In this document: piece after piece, positions 6,365-13,760 of the stretch
Numbering within the stretch: position 1 is the first letter of the stretch
How the letters are laid out: each line of letters opens with the position of its first letter
Assembly: GCA_041655755.1 (NCBI GenBank)
Contig: JBBAEY010000052.1
Location: 1-16,303, forward strand
Direction of reading: 5' to 3'
DNA length: 16,303 bases
Origin: JAAYFT01 sp041655755
GTDB lineage: Bacteria; Bacillota; Clostridia; Tissierellales; Tissierellaceae
Program-made: the position numbers and the translations under genes
The notes under the pieces: generated by a model
Databases searched by the model: none
Seen by the model: only the letters and a program-made list of their open reading frames with translations
Told to the model about the DNA's origin: nothing

Positions 6365-7078
6365 ATGGATCATAAGGATGTCGAATTGTTAGCCAATTGG
6401 ATAGAGAAATCTAACTACACAGTTATACTGACAGGAGCAGGCATGTCAACGGAAAGCGGTCTGGCAGATTTTCGCTCAAGGGAAGGCCTATGGAGTAAAT
6501 TGGATCCGATGAAATTGGCAAGTGTAAGGACCCTAATGGAGGACTATGATAGCTTCTATGACTTCTATAAGATGAGACTTGAGGTATTATCCGAGGCAAG
6601 ACCCCACCAAGGCTATAGGATATTGGCAGACTGGGAGGATAGGGGATTAATAAATAGCATAGTGACCCAAAATGTAGATGACTTTCATCTATTGGCGGGA
6701 AATAAAAATGTATATAGGCTTCACGGATCCTTAAATGACTTTAGGTGCAGTCTATGCCATATAGCTGCAGAAAAAGAAGACTATTTGCAAAAAAAGCCCT
6801 GCAATAGCTGCGGTGGTAGTTTGAGGCCCGGGGTAGTCTTATTTGGCGAAGGCCTGCCAGAAAAGACACTGTATGCCGCTATGGGGGAAATGGAGAGGGC
6901 AGAATTGCTCATAGTAATAGGTACCAGTCTAAGCGTATTTCCCGTAAACCAGTTGCCAGATATTACGAAGGGTAAAAGAATTTACATCAATAAGGAAATA
7001 GAAGGACAAGGGAAATTTGACCTAGTATTTGAATCGAGGGCAGGGGAACTATTGCAGGAAGTAGATAAACTAATATAA
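6365..7078 (+). CDS. Sir2-type NAD-dependent protein deacylase (sirtuin)
   Basis: 237 residues, the size of a bacterial single-domain sirtuin that removes acyl groups from lysine using NAD. Motifs in order are TGAGMSTESGLADFRS (NAD-binding loop), TQNVDDFHLLAG, the catalytic H120 in LHGS, a zinc site C128/C131 with C146/C149, GVVLFGE, and IVIGTSLSVFPVNQLP for the Rossmann fold. The loop usually reads GIPDFR or GLPDFR; here the Pro is Ala (GLADFR). The catalytic His and all four zinc cysteines are intact, so it should be active. AGGAGGA (6352-6358) precedes the ATG by 6 bases. It lies between the radical SAM gene and the TIM-barrel gene with gaps of 16 and 12 bases, so it is the middle gene of a tight operon. 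Its target protein is unknown. Confidence 0.92.
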   Translation: MDHKDVELLANWIEKSNYTVILTGAGMSTESGLADFRSREGLWSKLDPMKLASVRTLMEDYDSFYDFYKMRLEVLSEARPHQGYRILADWEDRGLINSIVTQNVDDFHLLAGNKNVYRLHGSLNDFRCSLCHIAAEKEDYLQKKPCNSCGGSLRPGVVLFGEGLPEKTLYAAMGEMERAELLIVIGTSLSVFPVNQLPDITKGKRIYINKEIEGQGKFDLVFESRAGELLQEVDKLI

Positions 7079-7090
7079 AAGGAGAGAGTC

Positions 7091-7849
7091 ATGGAAAGGA
7101 AAATGCTCTATGCCATATCTAGCATCCAAGAATTAGATGTAAATAAATTGAACAAATTAGAATTGGGTCTTGAAATACAGGATTTTGTCGGGCCAAATAT
7201 GACAGAGGAAAGGAGGCAGTCATTGACCATAGAGTATATGGAAAAGTTAAAGCACCTTAGGGGCATAAAGGCAATTCATGGGCCCTTTCTAGACTTAAAG
7301 CCTGCCAGTCCAGATAAAATGATTAGGGAAATAAGTCACAAAAAGTATTTAGACACCCTAAAGATAGCTAGGCAACTGGATGTCAACTATTTAATATTTC
7401 ATAGTCAGATAAATCCCTACCTAAATGAACCCAACTTAAAAAAACTAAACAACAACCAGGCCAAAGAATTTTGGCAGGCCATAATGGAAGAAGTGCCAGA
7501 TTTTAAGGGGACCATTGTAATTGAGAATATATTTGAAGAGGAGCCTGATATGCTAGTAGAATTAATTGAAACAATAGCCATGCCAAACATAAGGATAAAT
7601 TTGGATATAGGCCATGCTAATCTAGGCAAGGTGCCCTTAGAAACTTGGTTTAAGAGTTTAAGAGAATACATCTCCTACATTCATATCCATTCAAATAATG
7701 GAAAATATGATCAGCATAGGAGTCCCAGTGATGAAAGAATAGGGGAACTTTACTCGCTTCTCGACAAATACAATATTAATCCAAGCTTGTCCTTGGAATA
7801 CAAGATTGAAAATCTAGAAGATGAAACAAAGAGATATAAAGGCAGATGA
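7091..7849 (+). CDS. Xylose isomerase-like TIM-barrel protein (sugar phosphate isomerase/epimerase family)
   Basis: 252 residues matching the AP-endonuclease-2/xylose isomerase TIM-barrel superfamily. Likely metal or substrate residues sit at strand ends in the family order: H63 in IHGPF, the His of LIFHSQ, the Glu of IVIENIFEEEP, the Asp-His of NLDIGHAN, HIHSNNG followed by DQHRSP, and the Glu of LSLEYK. This full set suggests an active metal-dependent enzyme. The family covers sugar isomerases, epimerases and endonuclease IV-like proteins, and the substrate cannot be set from the sequence. It is the third gene of the radical SAM-sirtuin operon (AAAAGGAG just upstream of the ATG, 12-base gap), and a terminator hairpin follows. 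It could take part in the pathway of its operon rather than in the uronate pathway encoded next to it on the other strand. Confidence 0.8.
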   Translation: MERKMLYAISSIQELDVNKLNKLELGLEIQDFVGPNMTEERRQSLTIEYMEKLKHLRGIKAIHGPFLDLKPASPDKMIREISHKKYLDTLKIARQLDVNYLIFHSQINPYLNEPNLKKLNNNQAKEFWQAIMEEVPDFKGTIVIENIFEEEPDMLVELIETIAMPNIRINLDIGHANLGKVPLETWFKSLREYISYIHIHSNNGKYDQHRSPSDERIGELYSLLDKYNINPSLSLEYKIENLEDETKRYKGR

Positions 7850-7863
7850 TAAATCTTTGCATG

Positions 7864-7890
7864 AAAAAAGAGCCTGGTGGAAGCTCTTCT
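7864..7890. terminator. Hairpin terminator between the TIM-barrel and kdgK genes
   Basis: Stem AAGAGC (7868-7873) / GCTCTT (7883-7888) with a 9-base loop. On the minus strand it ends in GCTCTTTTTTC, a good terminator for kdgK. On the plus strand the T-run is interrupted (TCTTCTTTC), so termination there is weaker but plausible. Confidence 0.65.
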
Positions 7891-7919
7891 TTCGGGAAGA
7901 ATTAATGAATAAGTATTAT

Positions 7920-8942
7920 CTATCTTTGGACTCTACCAGAGGCATCTCCACCTAATAGGTTTTTTACCTCTGATATGGATATCATATTAAAATCTCCATG
8001 GATTGTGTGTTTTAAGGCAGAAGCAGCAACGCCAAATTCTAGGGCATCCTTAAAGTTCATACCTTCTAACAAGCCATAGATTACACCTGATGCGAAGGAA
8101 TCCCCACCGCCAACCCTATCTACAATTCTGATATCGTATTTTCGAGAGTGGTAGAATTCATCACCATCAAATGCACATGCAGACCAACCGTTGTCCGATG
8201 CGGAATAGGATTCCCTAAGGGAGCTGATGACATATTTAAACCCAAATTTGTCCTTCATTTGCTTAAAGATATCCTTGTAACCAGCTAGCTCCAATTCGCC
8301 AGAGGTCACATCTGTATCACCAGGCTTAAAGCCTAAAGTCAAGTGGGCATCCTCTTCGTTTCCTATACATACATCTACATACTGCATCAAATTAGTCATT
8401 ATTTTTTGTGCCTCTTCAGGTGTCCATAGATTTTTCCTGTAATTTAAATCAACGGAGACCGTAAGGTCCGCTTTTTTTGCTGCTTTTAGAGCTTCTTCAG
8501 TCAAGATAGCTGCATTCTTGCTTAGGGCCGGGGTAATTCCTGAGAAGTGAAACCAATGGGCATCCCTAAATATTTCTTCAAAATCAAAATCAGATACTTG
8601 GGCCTGGGAAATTGAAGAATCCACCCTATCGTATATAACCTTAGAGGGCCTCATGGATGCCCCAGATTCAAGATAGTAGATACCAATCCTTTTTCCGCCA
8701 CGTACAATATAATCAGTATTTACCCCATATCTTCTTAGGTGGTTTATGGCTGCCTGTCCAATTTCATTGTCTGGCAGTTTAGACACAAAATGTGTTTCAT
8801 ATCCATAATTTGAAAGGGAAACTGCAACATTAGCCTCCCCACCTCCATAAACGACATCAAAAGAGTCCGATTGAACAAATCTTTCAAATCTAGGAGTAGA
8901 AAGTCTAAGCATTATCTCTCCCAAAGTAACAACCTTTTTCAT
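7920..8942 (-). CDS. kdgK: 2-keto-3-deoxygluconate kinase (PfkB family)
   Basis: Phosphorylates 2-keto-3-deoxygluconate (KDG) to KDPG with ATP, the step before the aldolase. The 340 residues fit the PfkB/ribokinase family. Visible features are the N-terminal strand VVTLGEIMLRLS, the substrate loop YGGGEANVAVSLSNYG (32-47), DLNYRKNLW (165-173), GNEED in the central part and the ATP/catalytic motif DRVGGGDSF with base D281. The C-terminal DRVGGGDSFASGVIYGLL is the second PfkB signature. KDG kinase is chosen over other PfkB sugar kinases because eda lies directly upstream and the uronate genes are across the regulator. GGAGGT precedes the ATG. The gene is second in the eda-kdgK operon (18-base gap), expected to be controlled by the IclR protein. 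Confidence 0.9.
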   Translation of the reverse strand: MKKVVTLGEIMLRLSTPRFERFVQSDSFDVVYGGGEANVAVSLSNYGYETHFVSKLPDNEIGQAAINHLRRYGVNTDYIVRGGKRIGIYYLESGASMRPSKVIYDRVDSSISQAQVSDFDFEEIFRDAHWFHFSGITPALSKNAAILTEEALKAAKKADLTVSVDLNYRKNLWTPEEAQKIMTNLMQYVDVCIGNEEDAHLTLGFKPGDTDVTSGELELAGYKDIFKQMKDKFGFKYVISSLRESYSASDNGWSACAFDGDEFYHSRKYDIRIVDRVGGGDSFASGVIYGLLEGMNFKDALEFGVAASALKHTIHGDFNMISISEVKNLLGGDASGRVQR

Positions 8943-8960
8943 AATCTACCTCCAATACTC

Positions 8961-9587
8961 TTATTTTCTAGCTTCTTTTATTTTTAAAACGAATTCCCTT
9001 GCAGCACTAGTCATATCCTGCCTAGAACCCTTAGTTAGATTGCCGCCAACGCCAACAGCTATACAGCCATTCTTAATCCATTGATCCACATTATCTATAC
9101 TGACCCCACCTGTAGGCATCAAAATCGCTTGTGGCAGAGGTCCTTTTATGGCTGAAATATAGGATGGTCCAAGGGCACTGCCAGGGAAAATCTTTATTAT
9201 ATCAGCGCCTGCTTCCATGGCTATTATAATCTCCTTTATAGTCATGCATCCAGGCATGTATGGTATTTGGTATCTATTGCACAGTTTAGCAGTCTCTAAG
9301 TCAAAACTTGGACTCACGATATATTTGGCACCAGCTAAAATCGCTATTCTAGCGGTCTCACTGTCCAAGACCGTACCGGCCCCCACTAGCAAACTATGGC
9401 CAAACTCGGCAATTAGATCCTCAATTACCCTCTGTGCCCCTGGAACAGTAAAGGTAATTTCAATAGAATTTATACCACCCTCCATACAAGCTAAGGAAAT
9501 CTCCCTTGCCCTCTCGCTGTTTTCGGCCCTAACTACAGCTACAATTCCAACTTCTTCAATTTGCCGAATAATATCACATTTTTTCAC
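8961..9587 (-). CDS. eda: KDPG aldolase (2-dehydro-3-deoxyphosphogluconate aldolase)
   Basis: Cleaves KDPG to pyruvate and glyceraldehyde 3-phosphate; many members also act on 4-hydroxy-2-oxoglutarate. 208 residues from the GTG chosen here. Motifs are GIVAVVRA, NSIEITFTVPGA with the catalytic Glu (E43), VGAGTVLD, YIVSPSFD, PYMPGCMT, and IIKIFPGSALGP with the Schiff-base lysine (K132), then MPTGGVS and GVGGNL. An in-frame ATG at 9611 would add 8 residues, but it lies inside the predicted operator. GGAGGG (9594-9599) stands 6 bases before the GTG at 9587, so the GTG is preferred. It is the first gene of the eda-kdgK operon. Confidence 0.93.
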   Translation of the reverse strand: MKKCDIIRQIEEVGIVAVVRAENSERAREISLACMEGGINSIEITFTVPGAQRVIEDLIAEFGHSLLVGAGTVLDSETARIAILAGAKYIVSPSFDLETAKLCNRYQIPYMPGCMTIKEIIIAMEAGADIIKIFPGSALGPSYISAIKGPLPQAILMPTGGVSIDNVDQWIKNGCIAVGVGGNLTKGSRQDMTSAAREFVLKIKEARK

Positions 9588-9604
9588 TAAAATCCCTCCA
9601 ATGT

Positions 9605-9621
9605 GTTTCATAGTATGAAAT
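9605..9621. promoter_or_regulatory. Predicted IclR/KdgR-like operator upstream of eda
   Basis: GTTTCATAGTATGAAAT: inverted GTTTCAT / ATGAAA halves around three bases. The inner TTTCATA-G-TATGAAA is a perfect palindrome. It matches the palindrome upstream of uxaB at 15 of 17 positions or better in the conserved halves. It lies in the leader of the eda transcript. A further ATGAAAC half-site stands at 9635-9641. Confidence 0.7.
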
Positions 9622-9653
9622 CATGAACTACATTATGAAACCTCTTGATTTAT

Positions 9654-9682
9654 ATTATAATAATATGCAATAATAAATGCAA
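9654..9682 (-). promoter_or_regulatory. Promoter of the eda-kdgK operon
   Basis: On the minus strand TTGCAT (9682-9677), 17-bp spacer, TATAAT (9659-9654). The expected start is near 9647, about 26 bases ahead of the palindromic operator, so a bound regulator would block early elongation or initial clearance. Confidence 0.7.
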
Positions 9683-9740
9683 GGGTTTTAATAAAAATTA
9701 ACAATGTTTATGTGTTTTATAAAATCCCTAAAATCTGTTA

Positions 9741-9749
9741 TGATATAAT
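9741..9749 (+). promoter_or_regulatory. Extended -10 promoter of the IclR regulator gene
   Basis: TGATATAAT, a TGn extended -10 with a consensus TATAAT (9744-9749). No good -35 is found at 16-18 bp. No copy of the GTTTCAT/ATGAAAC palindrome lies between it and the iclR start. Confidence 0.5.
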
Positions 9750-9778
9750 CAGTAGAATAAAAGAGGGAGGAAAATAGC

Positions 9779-10540
9779 ATGATTGATATAGTCCAATCAG
9801 TTGATAGAACACTATCAATATTAGAAGTGCTGTCGGATTACAAAGAAGGACTTGGCACAACAGAAATAGGAGAGAAGGTTAATCTCCATAAAAGTACTGT
9901 TCATAGACTCTTGGCTACCCTGATTTACAAGGGATATGTTGTACAGGATAAGACTACAAATAAGTATAAGATGACCTTAAAGTTATTTGAATTGGGGAAT
10001 AAGGCAATAGCAGATATAGATATGTTGTCTACTTCTAAGATTTATACTAAGAAATTGATGGAAAGCCTCAATGAAGTAGTCCATCTTGTCATCAGGGATA
10101 ATACGGATATTGTATATATTGACAAGGTTGAAGCTGACAATACCATTAGAATGGCCTCTAATATAGGAAAGAGGGCACCCCTATACTGTACATCTGTGGG
10201 AAAGGCCATGATGGCCTACATGGAAGAGGAATTGGTGGAAGAAATTTGGGACAAAAGTGATATAGTAAAGCTCACGACAAATACAATTGTAGATTTTAAT
10301 ATTTTTAGAAAAGAACTAAAGGAGATAGGGCAGAAAGGATATGCCGAAGACGATGAAGAAAATGAAATAGGGGTTAGATGTGTTGGGGCCCCAGTATTTA
10401 ATTATCGTGGTGAAATCGAAGGTGCTATTAGTATTTCAGGTCCAACTATAAGATTCACAAAAGATAAGGTAGAAGAATTTGGAGAAGAAGTGAAAAAATA
10501 TGCAAAAAAGATTTCAAGAGAATTGGGATATAGGGAATAA
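9779..10540 (+). CDS. IclR-family transcriptional regulator of the uronate genes (KdgR-like)
   Basis: 253 residues with the family layout. An N-terminal winged helix-turn-helix (about 5-70) contains SVDRTLSILEVLSDY, LGTTEIGEKVNLHKSTVHRLLATL and the wing YVVQDKTTNKYKM. The effector domain (about 85-250) contains RMASNIGKRAPLYCTSVGKAMMA and the segment ENEIGVRCVGAPVFNYRG. The latter carries the G-x-x-C-x-x-x-P pattern shared by ligand-binding IclR proteins. It sits between the eda-kdgK and uxaBAC operons, both of which have the same palindrome, so it is the likely local repressor. The inducer is probably KDG or another pathway intermediate, by analogy with KdgR; this is inference. GAGGGAGG (9763-9770) precedes the ATG by 8 bases. 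Confidence 0.88.
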   Translation: MIDIVQSVDRTLSILEVLSDYKEGLGTTEIGEKVNLHKSTVHRLLATLIYKGYVVQDKTTNKYKMTLKLFELGNKAIADIDMLSTSKIYTKKLMESLNEVVHLVIRDNTDIVYIDKVEADNTIRMASNIGKRAPLYCTSVGKAMMAYMEEELVEEIWDKSDIVKLTTNTIVDFNIFRKELKEIGQKGYAEDDEENEIGVRCVGAPVFNYRGEIEGAISISGPTIRFTKDKVEEFGEEVKKYAKKISRELGYRE

Positions 10541-10559
10541 TAATCAATTTCAATAAGGC

Positions 10560-10595
10560 ACTACCCGTTGACATAGGTCATCTAGGGTAGTTTTT
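10560..10595 (+). terminator. Terminator after the IclR regulator gene
   Basis: Stem ACTACCC (10560-10566) / GGGTAGT (10585-10591), with an inner TGAC/GTCA pairing inside the 18-base loop, followed by TTTTTC. It separates the regulator from the uxa operon. Confidence 0.8.
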
Positions 10596-10636
10596 CATTT
10601 CAAGAAATCTAAATAATATAAAGCTTCAAAATATAC

Positions 10637-10665
10637 TTGCAAATCTAGTTCCTTTAACTTATAAT
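10637..10665 (+). promoter_or_regulatory. Promoter of the uxaB-uxaA-uxaC-MFS operon
   Basis: TTGCAA (10637-10642), 17-bp spacer, TATAAT (10660-10665). The expected start near 10672 lies about 23 bases before the palindromic operator. Confidence 0.8.
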
Positions 10666-10694
10666 AGAGGCAAAGGTTCACAGAGTGGGTTATG

Positions 10695-10711
10695 GTTTCA
10701 TACAATGAAAC
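10695..10711. promoter_or_regulatory. Predicted IclR/KdgR-like operator upstream of uxaB
   Basis: GTTTCAT-ACA-ATGAAAC, a perfect 7-3-7 inverted repeat. Its distance from the -10 (29 bp) nearly equals that of the eda operator (32 bp). The rest of the 225-base gap before uxaB holds the regulator terminator, the promoter and no gene. Confidence 0.75.
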
Positions 10712-10765
10712 GAGGTCGTAAGTTGCTAAAAATCAAGAATAGAATTTACTGAAAGGTTGATATGG

Positions 10766-12214
10766 GTGAAACTAAATAAGAATCTATACAGTGAATACAA
10801 GGAATATCCCATAAGAGTTGTCCAATTTGGTCAGGGGAATTTTTTGCGGGCATTTGTTGATTGGATAATAGATAAGATGAATAAAGAGGCTGGATTTAAT
10901 AGCAGTGTATTAGTCATACAACCTAGAGATAAAGATGAGGTATATAGGCTAAATGAACAGGATGGTCTCTACACAGTAATCCTTAGCGGTATAGAAAATG
11001 GGCAGGCAAAAGAGGAAAAGGTAATTATCAATTCTATTGCTAATGGACTAAATACATATAAGGAGTTTGATCTTTACCTAAAGTTTGCTGAAAATCCAGA
11101 TATTAGGTTTATTGTTTCGAATACTACTGAGGCCGGAATAGTGTACAGGAAGGACGATAGTATCTATGACAGACCACCTGAATCTTTTCCTGGGAAATTA
11201 ACTACTTTTTTATATCATAGATACAAGACTTTCGGCGGGGATCCCACTAAGGGTTTGCTGGTGCTGCCCTGTGAATTAATAGAAAATAATGGCCAAACAT
11301 TGAAGGAAATAGTATTAATGCTATCTAAACAATGGGAATTAGGAGAAGGATTTGAAAGCTGGATTGTAAATGACAATATATTTTATAATACCCTGGTTGA
11401 TAGGATAGTTCCAGGTTATCCCAAGAAGGCAAAAGAAATACAAAAGCAACTTGGTTATGAAGACGAATTTTTAGTTCAAGGGGAAGCCTTTTATCTTTGG
11501 GTAATAGAAGGACCAGGAAAAATAAAAGATGAGTTTCCGGCTGAAAAGCTAGGACTAAATATATTGTTCGTAGATGATTTGACCCTGTATAGGGATAGGA
11601 AGGTAAGAATATTAAATGGTGCCCATACATCTATGGTTCCAGTTGCCTACTTATATGGATTGAATACGGTTCGGGAAGCAATAGAAGATAAAACTGTTGG
11701 AAATTTCATTAAAGATTTAATATATGAAGAAATAATCCCAAGCTTAGATTTAAAAAAAGAGGAATTAATTGAGTTTGCCGATTCGACTATTGAGAGATTT
11801 AAAAATCCGTATATAGAGCATAAATTACTAAGCATATCTTTAAATTCAATGAGTAAATACAAGACAAGGGTATTGCCATCTATACTTGAATATAGGAAAA
11901 GAAAGGGTAAATTGCCTAGGAGGTTAGTGTTTTCACTTGCTGCTTTAATATTTTTTTATAGAGGGAATAGGGGCGATGAAGGGATTGATTTATCAGATGA
12001 ACCAAACATATTAGAGTTATATAATAAATTGTGGACTAAATATGAAGAATCGCAAGAGAACCTAGGCGATATTGTTGAAAAGATCTTAGGGCTTGAAAGC
12101 TTGTGGGAAATGAATTTAAATGAAGTTGAAGGTTTAGCTGAACAAGTATTATTTTACTTGAAGGATATAGTAGAAAAGGGTTTGAAAAACTCTTTAGAAG
12201 GACTGATAGTATGA
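10766..12214 (+). CDS. uxaB: Tagaturonate reductase (altronate oxidoreductase)
   Basis: Reduces D-tagaturonate to D-altronate with NADH, the second step of D-galacturonate breakdown. 482 residues from the GTG chosen here. It belongs to the mannitol dehydrogenase/polyol dehydrogenase family. The N-terminal Rossmann segment PIRVVQFGQGNFLRAF lies near 15-30. SNTTEAGI, FPGKLTTFLYHR, the LPCELIENNG segment and TLVDRIVPGYP follow, and then the catalytic Kx4NxxH motif (K279, N284, H287). Fructuronate reductase (UxuB) belongs to the same family, but altronate dehydratase overlaps the gene by 4 bases and no mannonate dehydratase is present, so UxaB is preferred. A TTG at 10757 is in frame but abuts the AAAGG site; the GTG at 10766 lies 9 bases after it. 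Confidence 0.88.
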   Translation: MKLNKNLYSEYKEYPIRVVQFGQGNFLRAFVDWIIDKMNKEAGFNSSVLVIQPRDKDEVYRLNEQDGLYTVILSGIENGQAKEEKVIINSIANGLNTYKEFDLYLKFAENPDIRFIVSNTTEAGIVYRKDDSIYDRPPESFPGKLTTFLYHRYKTFGGDPTKGLLVLPCELIENNGQTLKEIVLMLSKQWELGEGFESWIVNDNIFYNTLVDRIVPGYPKKAKEIQKQLGYEDEFLVQGEAFYLWVIEGPGKIKDEFPAEKLGLNILFVDDLTLYRDRKVRILNGAHTSMVPVAYLYGLNTVREAIEDKTVGNFIKDLIYEEIIPSLDLKKEELIEFADSTIERFKNPYIEHKLLSISLNSMSKYKTRVLPSILEYRKRKGKLPRRLVFSLAALIFFYRGNRGDEGIDLSDEPNILELYNKLWTKYEESQENLGDIVEKILGLESLWEMNLNEVEGLAEQVLFYLKDIVEKGLKNSLEGLIV

Positions 12215-13704
12215 AAAATGTTTTGAGGATAAATTCAATCGATAATCTTGTGATTGCACTAGAGGATTTGAAAGAGGGACAAATTATATCTGATGGAGAC
12301 AAGCATATTGAATTATTGGAAGATGTAAAAGCAGGACATAAAATAGCATGCAAGGACATTTACAAAGGGGAGCATTTATTAAGGTATGGTAATTCTATAG
12401 GAAGGGCAACAAAAGACATCGAGATGGGCGAGTGGATTCATACGCACAACCTGTCTACAAACTTGTCTGGTAAACTAGAATATAGATATACTCCAAATCA
12501 CAGAAGATTGGCTAGCAGAAAAGGGCCGACTAGTTTCAAAGGTTATAAGAGAAAAAATGGCAGCGTTGGTATTAGAAATGAGCTGTGGATTATACCTACG
12601 GTTGGTTGTGTAAATGGAGTAGCTGAGGAGATAATCAGGGAGTTTAAGTTGAAAAATCAGATAGATTATTCAAATATTGATAATATTCAGGTATATAAAC
12701 ACAACTTTGGCTGTTCTCAATTGGGAGATGACCATAAAAACACAAGAACCTTGCTGGTTGATATGGTTAAACATCCAAATGCAGGTGGGGTATTAGTTCT
12801 AGGATTGGGGTGCGAAAATAATACTATTGATGAATTTAAAAAAGCCCTAGGTAAATACGATCCAGAGAGGACCAAATTTTTAATTACCCAAGATGTTGCC
12901 GATGAAATTCAGGAGGGTCTTCTATTGTTGGCGGACCTATACGAATCTATGAAAGACGATGTGAGAGAGGAGCTAGCCTTATCAGAGCTAAAGATTGGAT
13001 TAAAATGTGGAGCTTCAGATGGTTTTTCTGGAATAACTGCTAATCCTCTATTGGGAGAACTTTCCAATTACTTAGTTTCTCATGGAGGGACTACAATCCT
13101 GACTGAGGTCCCTGAAATGTTTGGGGCTGAAACTATATTAATGGACAGGGCAGAGTCGTCAGAAGTATTTAATGATATAGTCAAATTAATTAACGATTTT
13201 AAAGAGTACTTTTTAAAACATAATCAACCCATCTATGAAAATCCTTCACCAGGAAATAAGGAAGGAGGTATAAGTACATTAGAAGAAAAGTCATTGGGAT
13301 GTATTCAAAAAGGTGGAAGTGCTAATATAGTAGATGTGTTGAAGTATGGAGAAATCCTCAGTAAAAACGGACTTAATTTATTATACTCACCAGGCAATGA
13401 TTTGGTAGCATCTACAGCATTAGGTGCTTCAGGTTGCCAAATGGTATTATTCACCACAGGAAGGGGAACTCCATTTGGAAGTTTTGTACCTACTTTAAAA
13501 ATTGCAACAAATAACCGCATATTCAACTTAAAACCCCATTGGATGGATTTCAATGCAGGAGAGTTGCTGGAAGGTAAGTCTATGGATAAATTAGCAGACG
13601 AATTTATAGAATATGTGGTTGAGGTTGCAAATGGTTCATATGTAAACAATGAAAAAAATAGTTTTAGGGAGATAGCAATCTTTAAGACTGGCGTTACACT
13701 CTAG
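12211..13704 (+). CDS. uxaA: Altronate dehydratase
   Basis: Dehydrates D-altronate to 2-keto-3-deoxygluconate. 497 residues with the family layout: an N-terminal SAF-like domain (about 10-80, ending WIHTHNLST), a linker, and the large UxaA/GarD-type catalytic domain. Visible motifs include FKGYKRKNGSVGIRNELWII, PTVGCVNGVAEEI (C133), GCSQLGDDH (C168), LGLGCENNTIDEF (C201), LKCGASDGFSGITANP (C266) and the C-terminal region with LGASGCQMVLFTTGRGTPFGS. The cysteines are candidates for the metal or iron-binding site of this iron-dependent family. The ATG overlaps the uxaB stop (ATGA), with AGAAGGA upstream, so translation is coupled. It is the second gene of the operon. Confidence 0.92.
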   Translation: MKNVLRINSIDNLVIALEDLKEGQIISDGDKHIELLEDVKAGHKIACKDIYKGEHLLRYGNSIGRATKDIEMGEWIHTHNLSTNLSGKLEYRYTPNHRRLASRKGPTSFKGYKRKNGSVGIRNELWIIPTVGCVNGVAEEIIREFKLKNQIDYSNIDNIQVYKHNFGCSQLGDDHKNTRTLLVDMVKHPNAGGVLVLGLGCENNTIDEFKKALGKYDPERTKFLITQDVADEIQEGLLLLADLYESMKDDVREELALSELKIGLKCGASDGFSGITANPLLGELSNYLVSHGGTTILTEVPEMFGAETILMDRAESSEVFNDIVKLINDFKEYFLKHNQPIYENPSPGNKEGGISTLEEKSLGCIQKGGSANIVDVLKYGEILSKNGLNLLYSPGNDLVASTALGASGCQMVLFTTGRGTPFGSFVPTLKIATNNRIFNLKPHWMDFNAGELLEGKSMDKLADEFIEYVVEVANGSYVNNEKNSFREIAIFKTGVTL

Positions 13705-13760
13705 TCAAAAAGAGTATTTTTCAAACTCACAGTAATTATCAAATAAGTGGAGGGTATAAA

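Noticed and set aside
9217..9618. 133-codon plus-strand open frame
   Set aside because: It lies antisense inside eda, has no ribosome site, and its translation shows no family pattern; eda is certain.
10705..10719. CcpA catabolite-repression (cre) site next to the uxaB operator
   Set aside because: ATGAAACGAGG resembles the start of a cre box, but the CG is displaced by one base and the second half does not match.
10766..12214. Fructuronate reductase UxuB as the identity of the reductase
   Set aside because: It belongs to the same family, but the gene overlaps altronate dehydratase and there is no mannonate dehydratase, which favours tagaturonate reductase.
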